Shown piece after piece: positions 20,425 to 30,815 of a stretch of DNA of 64,000 nt (positions are counted from its first letter, which is position 1; each line of letters begins with the position of its first letter). The notes under the pieces are model-generated. The model worked only from the letters and a program-made list of their open reading frames with translations. It did not search any database and had not been told where the DNA came from. The stretch covers positions 62,001-126,000 of the forward strand of contig NZ_JACBJQ010000013.1 of the NCBI RefSeq assembly GCF_013404075.1, written 5' to 3'. This DNA is from Mycolicibacterium vinylchloridicum. GTDB lineage: Bacteria; Actinomycetota; Actinomycetes; Mycobacteriales; Mycobacteriaceae. The position numbers were made by a program, and so were the translations under genes.

Positions 20425-21347
20425 AAGCGGGTCCGCAGTTCACCGCCGGAACGCTCAACGTGTACTCGGCGCCGAAGGCGATGTCCGACGTCACCCGTGC
20501 ACTGCGGCACACCGGGCGTCGGGTGATGTTGGTGCCGACCATGGGCGCGTTGCACGACGGTCACCTGGCGCTGGTGCGCTCCGCCAAGCGGGTGCCCGGT
20601 TCGGTGGTCGTGGTGTCGATCTTCGTGAACCCCCTGCAGTTCGGGCCCAGCGAGGACCTCGACGCCTACCCGCGCACCCTGGACGCCGACCTCGAACTGC
20701 TGCGTGCCGAAGGCGTCGAGGCGGTGTTCACGCCGAACGTGTCGGCGATGTACCCCGACGGCCCCCGCACCACGGTGCATCCGGGACCGTTGGGTGCCCA
20801 GCTCGAAGGTGCTTCGCGGCCAGGGCACTTCGCCGGAATGCTGACGGTCGTGTTGAAGCTGCTGCAGATCGTGCGGCCGGACCGCGCATTCTTCGGCGAG
20901 AAGGATTATCAACAGCTGGCCTTGATCCGTCAGATGGTTGACGATCTCAACGTCGACGTGCGCGTCGTCGGTGTGCCGATCGTGCGTGAGTCCGACGGCC
21001 TGGCGATGTCATCACGCAACCGCTACCTGAACGCCGAGGAGCGCGAGCAGGCCGGCGCGTTGTCGGCCGCGCTGCTGGCCGGCATGTACGGCGCGGCAGG
21101 CGGGCCCGAAGCGGCGCTTGACGCGGCACGTGCGGTCCTCGACGAGGTCCCCGCCATCTCCGTCGACTACCTGGAAGTGCGTGGCCCGCAGCTGGAACCG
21201 GCCCCACCCTATGGTCCGGCCCGTCTGCTGGTCGCCGCCCGCCTCGGCACCACCCGGCTGCTCGACAACATCGCCGTCGATCTGTCGACCGATACCGCGC
21301 CGCCCGGAGTCAACGGTGAGCACAACGAAATCACTTGGAGAAATTGA
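20421..21347 (+). CDS. panC: Pantothenate synthetase
   Basis: A 308-residue enzyme that condenses pantoate and beta-alanine with [18 protein letters not shown] holds the HxGH ATP-binding motif, [23 protein letters not shown] holds the pantoate site (quoted in parts: [12 protein letters not shown]), FGEKDYQQL and [16 protein letters not shown] are the nucleotide-binding KMSKS-like regions. The ATG overlaps the upstream stop in ATGA and its TGA overlaps the panD ATG. The last 15 residues are variable. Confidence 0.97.
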   Translation: MKAGPQFTAGTLNVYSAPKAMSDVTRALRHTGRRVMLVPTMGALHDGHLALVRSAKRVPGSVVVVSIFVNPLQFGPSEDLDAYPRTLDADLELLRAEGVEAVFTPNVSAMYPDGPRTTVHPGPLGAQLEGASRPGHFAGMLTVVLKLLQIVRPDRAFFGEKDYQQLALIRQMVDDLNVDVRVVGVPIVRESDGLAMSSRNRYLNAEEREQAGALSAALLAGMYGAAGGPEAALDAARAVLDEVPAISVDYLEVRGPQLEPAPPYGPARLLVAARLGTTRLLDNIAVDLSTDTAPPGVNGEHNEITWRN

Positions 21348-21763
21348 TGTTCCGGACGATGTTGAAGTCCAAGATCCACCGCGCCACGGTGACGCATGCC
21401 GACCTGCACTACGTGGGTTCGGTCACCGTGGACGCCGATCTGATGGATGCCGCCGACCTGCTCGAGGGTGAACAGGTGACGATCGTCGACATCGACAACG
21501 GCGCGCGACTGGAGACCTATGTGATCACCGGACAGCGTGGCACCGGGGTGATCGGAATCAACGGTGCGGCAGCTCATCTGGTGCACCCCGGTGATCTGGT
21601 CATCTTGATCGCCTACGGCGTGATGGACGACGCCGAGGCGCGGGCCTACCGGCCCAGGGTGGTGTTCGTCGACGCCGAGAACCGCCCCATCGACCTCGGC
21701 GACGATCCGGCGCATGTGCCCGACGACGTGACCGGTCTGCTGTCGCCGCGGACGGTTGGCTAG
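21347..21763 (+). CDS. panD: Aspartate 1-decarboxylase (pyruvoyl enzyme)
   Basis: A 138-residue pro-enzyme supplying beta-alanine for pantothenate. It self-cleaves between Gly24 and Ser25 in YVGSVTV to form the catalytic pyruvoyl group. [16 protein letters not shown] at the start, [13 protein letters not shown] and LIAYG are standard. The ATG overlaps the panC stop; a longer reading frame upstream is not used. The C-terminal tail past residue 115 is the usual mycobacterial extension. Confidence 0.97.
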   Translation: MFRTMLKSKIHRATVTHADLHYVGSVTVDADLMDAADLLEGEQVTIVDIDNGARLETYVITGQRGTGVIGINGAAAHLVHPGDLVILIAYGVMDDAEARAYRPRVVFVDAENRPIDLGDDPAHVPDDVTGLLSPRTVG

Positions 21764-21767
21764 AGCT

Positions 21768-22583
21768 GTGCTGCTGGCCATCGACGTCCGCAACACCCAC
21801 ACCGTCGTGGGGTTGATCTCCGGTTCTGGTGATCATGCAAAAGTGACGCAGCAGTGGCGGATTCGCACCGAACCTGAGGTGACCGCCGACGAGCTGGCGC
21901 TCACCATCGAGGGCCTGATCGGCGACGACTCCGAGCGGCTCACCGGCGCCACCGGGTTGTCCACCGTCCCCTCGGTCATGCACGAGGTCCGGCTGATGCT
22001 CGGCCAGTACTGGGCTGGCGTGCCGCATGTGCTCATCGAACCCGGTGTGCGCACCGGCATCCCACTGCTCGTCGACAATCCCAAAGAGGTCGGGGCCGAC
22101 CGGATCGTCAACTGTCTGGCCGCCTACGCCAAGTTCTCATCGGCTGCCATCGTGGTGGACTTCGGCTCGTCGATCTGCGTCGACGTCGTTTCGGCCAAGG
22201 GCGAATTCCTCGGCGGGGCAATCGCTCCCGGCGTCCAGGTGTCCTCGGATGCGGCGGCTGCGCGATCGGCGGCGCTGCGTCGAGTCGAGCTCACCCGGCC
22301 GCGGTCGGTGGTCGGAAAGAACACCGTGGAATGCATGCAGTCGGGTGCGTTGTTCGGGTTCGCGGGCCTGGTCGACGGATTGGTGAACCGGATCCGGGAG
22401 GACGTCGACGGGTTCGCCGGCTCCGATGTCGCGGTCGTCGCCACCGGTCACTCCGCGCCGCTGATGCTGCCCGACCTTCACACCGTTGCGCACTACGACC
22501 AGCATCTGACCCTCGACGGTCTGCGAATGGTGTTCGAACGCAACCGCGACAACCAGCGCGGCCGCGCCAAGACTGTTCGCTAG
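21768..22583 (+). CDS. coaX: Type III pantothenate kinase
   Basis: A 271-residue ASKHA-fold kinase for the first step of coenzyme A synthesis. [13 protein letters not shown] is the N-terminal phosphate loop (with Asp-Val-Arg-Asn-Thr), [23 protein letters not shown] (in parts: [11 protein letters not shown]) and [13 protein letters not shown] carry conserved acidic residues, and [14 protein letters not shown] follows. The GTG at 21768 is four bases after the panD stop. The end shares a CTAG with the convergent gene. Confidence 0.95.
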   Translation: MLLAIDVRNTHTVVGLISGSGDHAKVTQQWRIRTEPEVTADELALTIEGLIGDDSERLTGATGLSTVPSVMHEVRLMLGQYWAGVPHVLIEPGVRTGIPLLVDNPKEVGADRIVNCLAAYAKFSSAAIVVDFGSSICVDVVSAKGEFLGGAIAPGVQVSSDAAAARSAALRRVELTRPRSVVGKNTVECMQSGALFGFAGLVDGLVNRIREDVDGFAGSDVAVVATGHSAPLMLPDLHTVAHYDQHLTLDGLRMVFERNRDNQRGRAKTVR

Positions 22584-23860
22584 AAGAACGTACGCACCAG
22601 CTCGGTCACCCGGCCGTGCTCCTCGACGACAGGTATCAGCTGCCACTTGTCGAACACCGTGCACGGGTGGGACACCCCGAACGCTATCCAGCTGCCGACC
22701 TCGACCACCGGGTCGGCGGCAGGCGAGAGTCGCAGGAATGCGTGCTGGTCGTTGAGCTTGACGACTTCGCAGCCGGCCAGCGCGTCGTCGACCCAGCGTG
22801 CTCCCAGTCGAAGCCGTTGCGGCACAGGAAGATCCTGATCGAATGACACGTCGCGGCGGCCCATGGTCAGCAACGCCAGCCCCGGCTCGGGCCGCGAGCA
22901 CACCTGCGCCCACACAGCCATCGCCGCCACGAACCCACCGGATCGCGCGCCGGGTCTGGTCAGCGGCGAGGTCCGTAGGTAAAGCCCGTCGTCGTTGGTC
23001 AGATACGCACCGCTACGCAGAACCGTGCGCCACGGTCCGGCCAAAACCTGTGCGGCCACATCGAAATGCTTACTGCCACCGGCAGTCACGATGACATCGG
23101 GTGACTCGCACAACGGCGCCAGCCGGATAGCAACCATGCGCACCCACGTCAGGAAGTCCCGGACCGGCGCCACACCGGCGGCCGACACATCGTGGCCCAA
23201 CGCGGCCTCGTAGCCGGCCACCCCGACCAGCCGAAGCCGCGGACTGGCCAGTGCCGCCGCGGCCACCGCGTCGGCGGTGGCGTCATCGCGACAGCCGGTA
23301 CGAGTGCCGGCCGCGCCCAGTTCGACGCAGACGTCGACCGGCCGGCCGGCGCCGGCGGCCAGCAGCGCCTCGGTCATCAGATCGACCCCGCGAACCGAGT
23401 CCACCCAACAGATCAGCCGGAAATCGGCGTCCCCGTCGAGTTCGGCGGCCAGCCAGGCCAGCCCCGCCGCGTCGACCAGTTCGTTCGCCAGCACCACCTC
23501 GCGCACCCCGAACGCCCGGTAGGTCCGGACCTGGCTGATCGTCGCGGCCGTCACCGCACACGCCCCGGCCTCGAACTGCCGGGCCAGCAGCTGCGGGGAC
23601 ATGTGGGTTTTCCCGTGCGGCGCCAGCTCGACACCGTGCCGGGCACACCAGCCGGCCATCGTGGCCAGGTTGTGGCGCAGCGCCTCGTCGGACAAGACGC
23701 ATACCGGTCCCAGCGGGCCAGCGTCGAACAGATCGGGCGCGGCAGCACAGATCTCAGTGGCAGTAAGGCCCGCCCACGCGACGGGCAACCCCTTGAATCG
23801 CGAGTCCACCCGCTCGTCGGCCAGGGCTGCCACCGCGGCCGCGTTTATGAGGGACCTCAT
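22580..23860 (-). CDS. Fold-type III PLP enzyme (D-serine deaminase / D-threonine aldolase-like)
   Basis: A 426-residue alanine-racemase-fold protein. [14 protein letters not shown] carries the PLP-binding Lys in the N-terminal barrel. [10 protein letters not shown] and [12 protein letters not shown] near the C-terminus match the His and His-x-Cys zinc ligands of D-serine dehydratase and related amino acid deaminases. It probably acts on a D- or hydroxy-amino acid; the substrate is unclear. The ATG at 23860 follows GAGG; a GTG one codon earlier is possible. It lies between coaX and lysS on the opposite strand, an insertion relative to M. tuberculosis. Confidence 0.78.
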   Translation of the reverse strand: MRSLINAAAVAALADERVDSRFKGLPVAWAGLTATEICAAAPDLFDAGPLGPVCVLSDEALRHNLATMAGWCARHGVELAPHGKTHMSPQLLARQFEAGACAVTAATISQVRTYRAFGVREVVLANELVDAAGLAWLAAELDGDADFRLICWVDSVRGVDLMTEALLAAGAGRPVDVCVELGAAGTRTGCRDDATADAVAAAALASPRLRLVGVAGYEAALGHDVSAAGVAPVRDFLTWVRMVAIRLAPLCESPDVIVTAGGSKHFDVAAQVLAGPWRTVLRSGAYLTNDDGLYLRTSPLTRPGARSGGFVAAMAVWAQVCSRPEPGLALLTMGRRDVSFDQDLPVPQRLRLGARWVDDALAGCEVVKLNDQHAFLRLSPAADPVVEVGSWIAFGVSHPCTVFDKWQLIPVVEEHGRVTELVRTFF

Positions 23861-23869
23861 CACCTCATT

Positions 23870-23887
23870 TAAGCTGGCACGTCGTGA
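23870..23887 (+). promoter_or_regulatory. Predicted leaderless lysS promoter, shared with cysS
   Basis: TAAGCT (23870-23875) is a TANNNT -10 box eight bases before the GTG of lysS. The 18 bases TAAGCTGGCACGTCGTGA recur with one change (A to G at position 10) at the cysS start, 42069-42086. Transcription would start at or next to the GTG. Confidence 0.5.
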
Positions 23888-25404
23888 GCTCTGCAGACAC
23901 TCCGGATACCGACCACGCGGGCGTCGACGTCCCCGAACAGTTCCGGATCCGGCAGGGCAAGCGCGAGGCCCTGCTGGCCCAGGGCAAAGACCCCTACCCG
24001 GTTTCGGTTCCGCGCACCCATTCGCTGGCCGAGATCCGGGCGGCCTACCCCGACTTGGCCGCCGACACTGCCACCGGTGACGTCGTCGGCGTCGCCGGCC
24101 GTGTGGTGTTCGCCAGGAACTCCGGCAAGTTGTGTTTCGCGACGCTGCAGGAAGGCGACGGCACTCAGCTGCAGGCCATGATCAGCCTGGCCGGCGTCGG
24201 TGAGCAGGCGCTGGAAGAGTGGAAGACCGAGGTCGACCTCGGCGACATCGTGTTCGTGCACGGCGAGGTGATCAGTTCGCGGCGCGGTGAGCTGTCGGTT
24301 CTCGCCGACTCGTGGCAAATGGCCAGCAAGGCATTGCGCCCGCTGCCCGTCGCGCACAAGGAGATGAGCGAGGAGTCCCGGGTCCGGCAACGCTATGTCG
24401 ACCTGATCGTCCGCCCTCAGGCCCGTGACGTCGCCCGCCAACGCATTGCCGTCGTGCGCGCCGTGCGTCACGCACTGGAACGTCGCGGGTTCCTCGAGGT
24501 CGAGACCCCGATGCTGCAGACGCTGGCCGGCGGTGCGGCGGCCCGGCCGTTCGTCACCCACTCCAATGCCCTCGACGCAGACCTGTACCTGCGGATCGCT
24601 CCGGAGTTGTTCCTCAAGCGGTGCGTCGTGGGCGGGCTGGAGAAGGTTTTCGAGCTGAATCGGAACTTCCGAAACGAAGGTGCGGATTCCACACATTCGC
24701 CGGAATTCTCGATGCTCGAGACTTATCAGGCCTGGGGAACGTACGACGATTCGGCGATCGTCACCCGCGAAGTTATTCAGGAAGTGGCGGATGAGGCCAT
24801 CGGGACTCGGCAAGTGCCATTGCCGGATGGAACTATCTATGACATCGACGGTGAATGGCCGTCGATTCAAATGTATCCGTCGTTGTCCGAAGCTCTCGGT
24901 GAAGAGATCACACCTGACACATCAGGCGAATACTTACTCGCAATTGCCGACCGGCTTGGCGTCGAGATCCCGAAGGATCGCGGCTACGGGCACGGCAAGC
25001 TCGTCGAGGAACTCTGGGAGCACACGGTCGGTGACACGTTGTGGGCTCCGACATTCGTCAGGGATTTCCCGGTCGAGACCACACCGCTGACCCGGCAGCA
25101 CCGGAGTATCGCTGGCGTGACCGAGAAGTGGGATCTGTACGCACGCGGAATGGAGTTGGCGACGGGCTACTCCGAACTCGTCGATCCGATCATTCAGCGC
25201 GAACGGTTCGAGGCCCAGGCCAGGGCGGCGGCCGCCGGCGACGACGAGGCGATGGCGCTCGACGAGGATTTCCTCGCCGCGATGGAGTATGCGATGCCGC
25301 CGACCACCGGAACGGGAATGGGCATCGATCGGCTGTTGATGGTTCTCACCGGCTTGTCAATTCGGGAAACGGTTTTGTTCCCGATTGTTCGCCGACACGG
25401 CTGA
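23884..25404 (+). CDS. lysS: Lysyl-tRNA synthetase, class II
   Basis: A 506-residue class II synthetase charging tRNA(Lys). The N-terminal OB-fold anticodon domain covers about residues 55-165. Class II motifs follow: motif 1 around [17 protein letters not shown], motif 2 in [19 protein letters not shown], and motif 3 in [15 protein letters not shown]. The GTG start gives the M. tuberculosis length. Codons from about 24661 to 24960 use A or T in third position far more than the rest, including a TTA Leu codon at 24934. The motifs are intact across that stretch. Confidence 0.96.
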   Translation: MSSADTPDTDHAGVDVPEQFRIRQGKREALLAQGKDPYPVSVPRTHSLAEIRAAYPDLAADTATGDVVGVAGRVVFARNSGKLCFATLQEGDGTQLQAMISLAGVGEQALEEWKTEVDLGDIVFVHGEVISSRRGELSVLADSWQMASKALRPLPVAHKEMSEESRVRQRYVDLIVRPQARDVARQRIAVVRAVRHALERRGFLEVETPMLQTLAGGAAARPFVTHSNALDADLYLRIAPELFLKRCVVGGLEKVFELNRNFRNEGADSTHSPEFSMLETYQAWGTYDDSAIVTREVIQEVADEAIGTRQVPLPDGTIYDIDGEWPSIQMYPSLSEALGEEITPDTSGEYLLAIADRLGVEIPKDRGYGHGKLVEELWEHTVGDTLWAPTFVRDFPVETTPLTRQHRSIAGVTEKWDLYARGMELATGYSELVDPIIQRERFEAQARAAAAGDDEAMALDEDFLAAMEYAMPPTTGTGMGIDRLLMVLTGLSIRETVLFPIVRRHG

Positions 25405-25435
25405 AGTGCACCGATCCAATCCTTGTTGAATGCCG

Positions 25436-25463
25436 TGTGCCAATGTGGCAGATTGGTGGCACA
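25436..25463. repeat. Nested inverted repeats upstream of lsr2
   Basis: TGCCA-ATG-TGGCA (25438-25450) is a perfect hairpin or palindrome, and TGTGCCA (25436-25442) also pairs with TGGCACA (25457-25463). The cluster lies in the 117-base lysS-lsr2 gap, about 60 bases before the lsr2 start. It could be an operator; no regulator is known to me. Confidence 0.4.
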
Positions 25464-25521
25464 GTGAGTGAAGACGCCCAACTATCGGTTGATGGCGCAG
25501 GCTTAAGGATTCAGTGAGGCA

Positions 25522-25863
25522 ATGGCCAAGAAAGTTACCGTCACTCTCGTCGACGATTTTGACGGCGCGGGCGCTGCGGATGAAACAGTCGAATTCGCGC
25601 TCGACGGTGTGAGCTATGAGATCGATCTTTCTTCAAAGAATGCCCAGAAACTCCGCAACGATCTCAAGCAGTGGGTCGAGGCCAGTCGTCGCGTCGGTGG
25701 CCGCCGCCGTGGCCGCTCGGGCCCGGCCGGCCGCGGGCGTGCCGCCATCGACCGGGAGCAGAGCGCCGCGATTCGCGACTGGGCTCGCCGCAACGGCCAC
25801 AAGGTGTCCACCCGGGGGCGCATCCCGGCCGACATCATCGACGCCTTCCACGCCGCGACCTAG
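25522..25863 (+). CDS. lsr2: Nucleoid-associated silencer Lsr2
   Basis: A 113-residue H-NS-like protein that binds AT-rich DNA in the minor groove and silences acquired genes. [15 protein letters not shown] opens the N-terminal oligomerisation domain (to about residue 60). A basic Arg/Gly linker follows, then the DNA-binding domain with the AT-hook-like RGR in [11 protein letters not shown]. The ATG has GTGAGG close upstream. Composition upstream and in the first half is lower in GC than in neighbouring genes. Confidence 0.97.
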   Translation: MAKKVTVTLVDDFDGAGAADETVEFALDGVSYEIDLSSKNAQKLRNDLKQWVEASRRVGGRRRGRSGPAGRGRAAIDREQSAAIRDWARRNGHKVSTRGRIPADIIDAFHAAT

Positions 25864-25894
25864 ACCCACGCCGCGAAGGCCTCCTATCGGCCGG

Positions 25895-25912
25895 AGTTCG
25901 CTTCCGGCGAAG
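25895..25912. promoter_or_regulatory. ClgR-type binding site upstream of clpC1
   Basis: TTCGC-TTCCG-GCGAA (25897-25911) is a perfect inverted repeat containing CGC-N5-GCG, the core I know for the actinobacterial Clp-gene regulator ClgR. It lies about 200 bases before the clpC1 start, in the right intergenic region. ClgR control of clpC1 is established in related actinobacteria; binding here is inferred. Confidence 0.6.
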
Positions 25913-26002
25913 CGGCCACCGGCAATTACCGGAAACGTTTCGCTGTCCTGCTGCGTTGGTGTGCTAGGTCCGCACCGTTAGGGACGCGGTATGGGTGGGC
26001 AA

Positions 26003-26027
26003 GGGAGGACGCCTCCCGGGGCCTCCC
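26003..26027 (+). promoter_or_regulatory. Hairpin region in the clpC1 upstream region
   Basis: GGGAGG-ACG-CCTCCC (26003-26017) is a perfect 6-base stem with a 3-base loop. A second CCTCCC at 26022-26027 could pair with the same GGGAGG, giving alternative folds. TAGAGT at 26030-26035 may be a -10 box, in which case the hairpin is promoter DNA rather than leader RNA. Not followed by a T run, so not a terminator. Confidence 0.35.
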
Positions 26028-26097
26028 ATTAGAGTGGACCACAGGTACGTGGTGACTACCGCTGTACCTAATCGTGATGGAGAGCAGGTAACCGACG

Positions 26098-28635
<2,538 letters not shown>

Positions 28636-28648
28636 ACGAGCGACGAAG

Positions 28649-28676
28649 AAGCCCCCGACGATGTCGGGGGCTTTTT
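28649..28676 (+). terminator. Rho-independent terminator after clpC1
   Basis: AAGCCCCCGAC pairs perfectly with GTCGGGGGCTT around a GAT loop, and the 3' arm runs into five T residues. It starts 14 bases after the clpC1 stop. This is the clearest intrinsic terminator in the window and separates clpC1 from the UPF0145 gene. Confidence 0.92.
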
Positions 28677-28714
28677 CGTATGGCAGCGCGCCCCAGGACA
28701 GCTACGCTGCGCTC

Positions 28715-29083
28715 ATGCTTGTGGTCACCACCAACGACATTCCGGGCTGGGAGATCCAGCGGGTGTGCGGCGAGGTGTTCGGTCTCACCGTGCGATCGCG
28801 CAATGCCTTCTCCCAGATGGGTGCCGGCTTCAAGAGTATGTTCGGCGGCGAGCTGCAGGGTATGACCAAGAATCTCGCCGAGAGCCGCAACGAGGCGATG
28901 AACCGGCTGATGAACGAGGCCCGCAACCGCGGCGGGAACGCGATCATCGGGATGCGCTTCGACACCACCGAACTCGGCGATGTCTGGACTGAGATCTGCG
29001 CCTACGGCACCGCAGTGCAGGCGGTACCGGTCAGCGACGCCGCCAAGTACACCGCACAGCAACTGGGTTACGGCGTCAGCTGA
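28715..29083 (+). CDS. UPF0145 (YbjQ) family protein
   Basis: A 122-residue protein of the YbjQ/UPF0145 family, with the typical beginning (VVTTNDIPGWEI), a Gly-rich middle with FGGELQGMTKNLAESRNEAM, and GGNAIIGMRFDTTE. The family forms pentameric heavy-metal-type rings in a solved structure, but its function is unknown. TACGCT at 28703-28708 lies six bases before the ATG, which fits a leaderless transcript started after the clpC1 terminator. Confidence 0.82.
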   Translation: MLVVTTNDIPGWEIQRVCGEVFGLTVRSRNAFSQMGAGFKSMFGGELQGMTKNLAESRNEAMNRLMNEARNRGGNAIIGMRFDTTELGDVWTEICAYGTAVQAVPVSDAAKYTAQQLGYGVS

Positions 29084-29094
29084 TACCGGGCGGG

Positions 29095-29215
29095 TATAAC
29101 ATCCTCGATGTAAGAGACGAGTCGAGGAATCTGGTGAAATTCCAGAACGGTCGCGCCACTGTCGAGAGTCAGACCCGAGGCCCGTCATGGTTCATCTGTG
29201 GGACGCGCAGCTCCC
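29095..29215 (+). promoter_or_regulatory. Cobalamin riboswitch with promoter
   Basis: TATAAC at 29095-29100 is a good -10 box. The leader after it carries cobalamin-riboswitch elements: the CTGG-TGAAAT-TCCAG stem region at 29131-29145, the following AACGGTCGCGCCACTGT core, and a B12-box-like AGTCAGACCC at about 29168-29177. The gene after it is cbtB, a classical member of B12-regulated cobalt transporter loci. The ribosome site GAAAGGA lies at 29217-29223. Riboswitches of this class normally lower expression when B12 is abundant; the mechanism of the expression platform is not clear. Confidence 0.85.
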
Positions 29216-29228
29216 TGAAAGGACTCCA

Positions 29229-29441
29229 ATGACTACTCCGCAGACACAGGGCCGGTCTCGTGCCGTCGACCTCTCGGCCGCCAAGGCCATCGTCTGGCTC
29301 TCGCTGACCGCGTTCTTCGCGCTGCTGGTCCTCTACTTCGTCGGCGTCGATCAAGGCGCCACTTCGGTGTTCGGCGACAACATGTACATCCACGAATTCG
29401 TGCATGACGCCCGCCATCTGCTCGGCTTCCCCTGCCACTGA
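29229..29441 (+). CDS. cbtB: CbtB, small subunit of a predicted cobalt transporter
   Basis: A 70-residue protein with one membrane segment (about residues 20-42) and a His-rich end, YIHEFVHDARHLLGFPCH, of the type proposed to bind cobalt. The ATG follows GAAAGGA at a spacing of 5. It lies behind the cobalamin riboswitch and 13 bases before cbtA, the standard arrangement of the CbtAB system. Cobalt transport is a prediction from genomic context in the literature. Confidence 0.9.
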   Translation: MTTPQTQGRSRAVDLSAAKAIVWLSLTAFFALLVLYFVGVDQGATSVFGDNMYIHEFVHDARHLLGFPCH

Positions 29442-29454
29442 GCGACTCAATTAC

Positions 29455-30261
29455 ATGGAAAAGTCAATAATCTGGCGCGGCATTCTGGCCGGCGCCCTTG
29501 CCGGCCTGCTCGGATTCATCTGGTCGAAAATCTTCATTGAACCGATCGTCGGGCGGGCCATCGATTTCGAGGACGGCACCGCGGCCGCCCATGAGGCCAT
29601 GGAGGCGGCGTCCGCTCACGGTCACAGCCACGGCCATGAAGAGGGCGGGGAGCTGTTCACCCGGGCCGTGCAGTCCAACATCGGTATGGGACTGGGCGTA
29701 CTGCTCTTCAGCGTGGCGCTCGGTGCACTGTTCGCGGTCGTGTTCTGCGTGGCCTACAGCCGGATCACCACTGTGTCGGCCCGCACGCTGGCGGTGCTGA
29801 CCGCAGGGGCGATGCTCATCTCGCTGTGGGTGGTCCCCGCGCTCAAGTACCCGCCCAGCCCGCCGGCGACAAGCCTGGACGAAACCATCAAGCAGCGCGC
29901 CCTGCTGTATGTGCTGATGGTGGCGCTGTCCGCGCTGTTCATGGTCGCTTCGGTGTATCTGGCGTTCCAGCTCACGCCGAAACTGGGCGCCTGGAACGCG
30001 ACGTTGGCGGCGGGCGCCGCCTACATCGTCGCGGTCGCGATCGTCATGCTCATCCTGCCGACGATCAACGAGACGCCGGGCCCGATGGTCAACGACGCCG
30101 GAACGATCGTGTTCGGCGGCTTCCCGGCGGCCGACCTGTACGAGTTCCGGTTGTATGCGCTGGGCACCCAGGTGATCGTCTGGACGACGATCGGCCTGTT
30201 CGGTGGGGCCATGCTGTCCCGGCTGCTCGACAGCAAGGCGCCGGAGTCCATCTCTGCGTGA
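29455..30261 (+). CDS. cbtA: CbtA, membrane subunit of a predicted cobalt transporter
   Basis: A 268-residue membrane protein with about five to six hydrophobic segments (near residues 8-25, 75-100, 108-128, 150-172, 180-202 and 235-255). A His-rich loop, HGHSHGHEEG, between the first two is a plausible metal-capture site. Together with CbtB it forms the presumed B12-regulated cobalt importer. Its stop overlaps the next gene in GTGA. Confidence 0.9.
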   Translation: MEKSIIWRGILAGALAGLLGFIWSKIFIEPIVGRAIDFEDGTAAAHEAMEAASAHGHSHGHEEGGELFTRAVQSNIGMGLGVLLFSVALGALFAVVFCVAYSRITTVSARTLAVLTAGAMLISLWVVPALKYPPSPPATSLDETIKQRALLYVLMVALSALFMVASVYLAFQLTPKLGAWNATLAAGAAYIVAVAIVMLILPTINETPGPMVNDAGTIVFGGFPAADLYEFRLYALGTQVIVWTTIGLFGGAMLSRLLDSKAPESISA

Positions 30262-30815
30262 GTGAGGTCGTCCGGCTGATTCTGGTGTCACATGCCATGA
30301 CCGACGCCATGTCAGCCGGGCGATTTCCGGTGGACGAAGCGCTGAATACGCTTGGCCGCCGCCAGCTTTCCGAGCTCGATGCACCTACCGCCGACACGGT
30401 GCTGTGCGGGCCCGAGACCCGGACGCGCGAGACCGCCGAACTGCTCGGTCTGACGGCCATGGTGGATGGCCGGCTGGCCGATCTGGATTGTGGTCAGTGG
30501 CGAGGTATGGCCCTCGACGAGGTGCCGCCCGACCAGCTCACCCGCTGGCTCACCGAACCAGACAGTTGCCCGCATGGCGGGGAGTCGATCGTCGCATTGC
30601 TGGCGCGGTTGCGTGGCTGGCTCGCGGACATCAGCCGGACGCCGGGCAGCGCGTTGGCGATCACCCACCCCGCGGTGATCCGTGCGGCGATCCTAGTTGC
30701 GCTGGATGCTCCCCCGAAGTCGTTCTGGCGCATCGACATTGCGCCGGCCGGCCGCACCGCCATGAACTTCCGGGGAATGGTGTGGACGCTGCGATCAGCG
30801 GTAACGGGGCAGTAG
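30258..30815 (+). CDS. Histidine-phosphatase-family protein with altered RHG motif
   Basis: A 185-residue protein of the phosphoglycerate-mutase-like superfamily. The N-terminal catalytic motif, normally RHG, reads SHA in LILVSHAMT: the His is present, the Arg is not. The second His survives in ALAITHPAVI, as do LCGPETRTRETAELL and LADLDCGQWRG. Being coupled to cbtA (GTGA overlap) behind a B12 riboswitch, it could be a CobC-like alpha-ribazole phosphatase or a relative with other chemistry. Loss of Arg makes catalysis uncertain. The end overlaps the convergent lpqF by 21 bases. Confidence 0.78.
   Translation: MSEVVRLILVSHAMTDAMSAGRFPVDEALNTLGRRQLSELDAPTADTVLCGPETRTRETAELLGLTAMVDGRLADLDCGQWRGMALDEVPPDQLTRWLTEPDSCPHGGESIVALLARLRGWLADISRTPGSALAITHPAVIRAAILVALDAPPKSFWRIDIAPAGRTAMNFRGMVWTLRSAVTGQ

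Noticed and set aside
25864..26097. Possible small RNA or tRNA in the lsr2-clpC1 gap
   Set aside because: I see no tRNA-like folding or terminator; the region is explained as clpC1 promoter with the ClgR-type site and hairpins.
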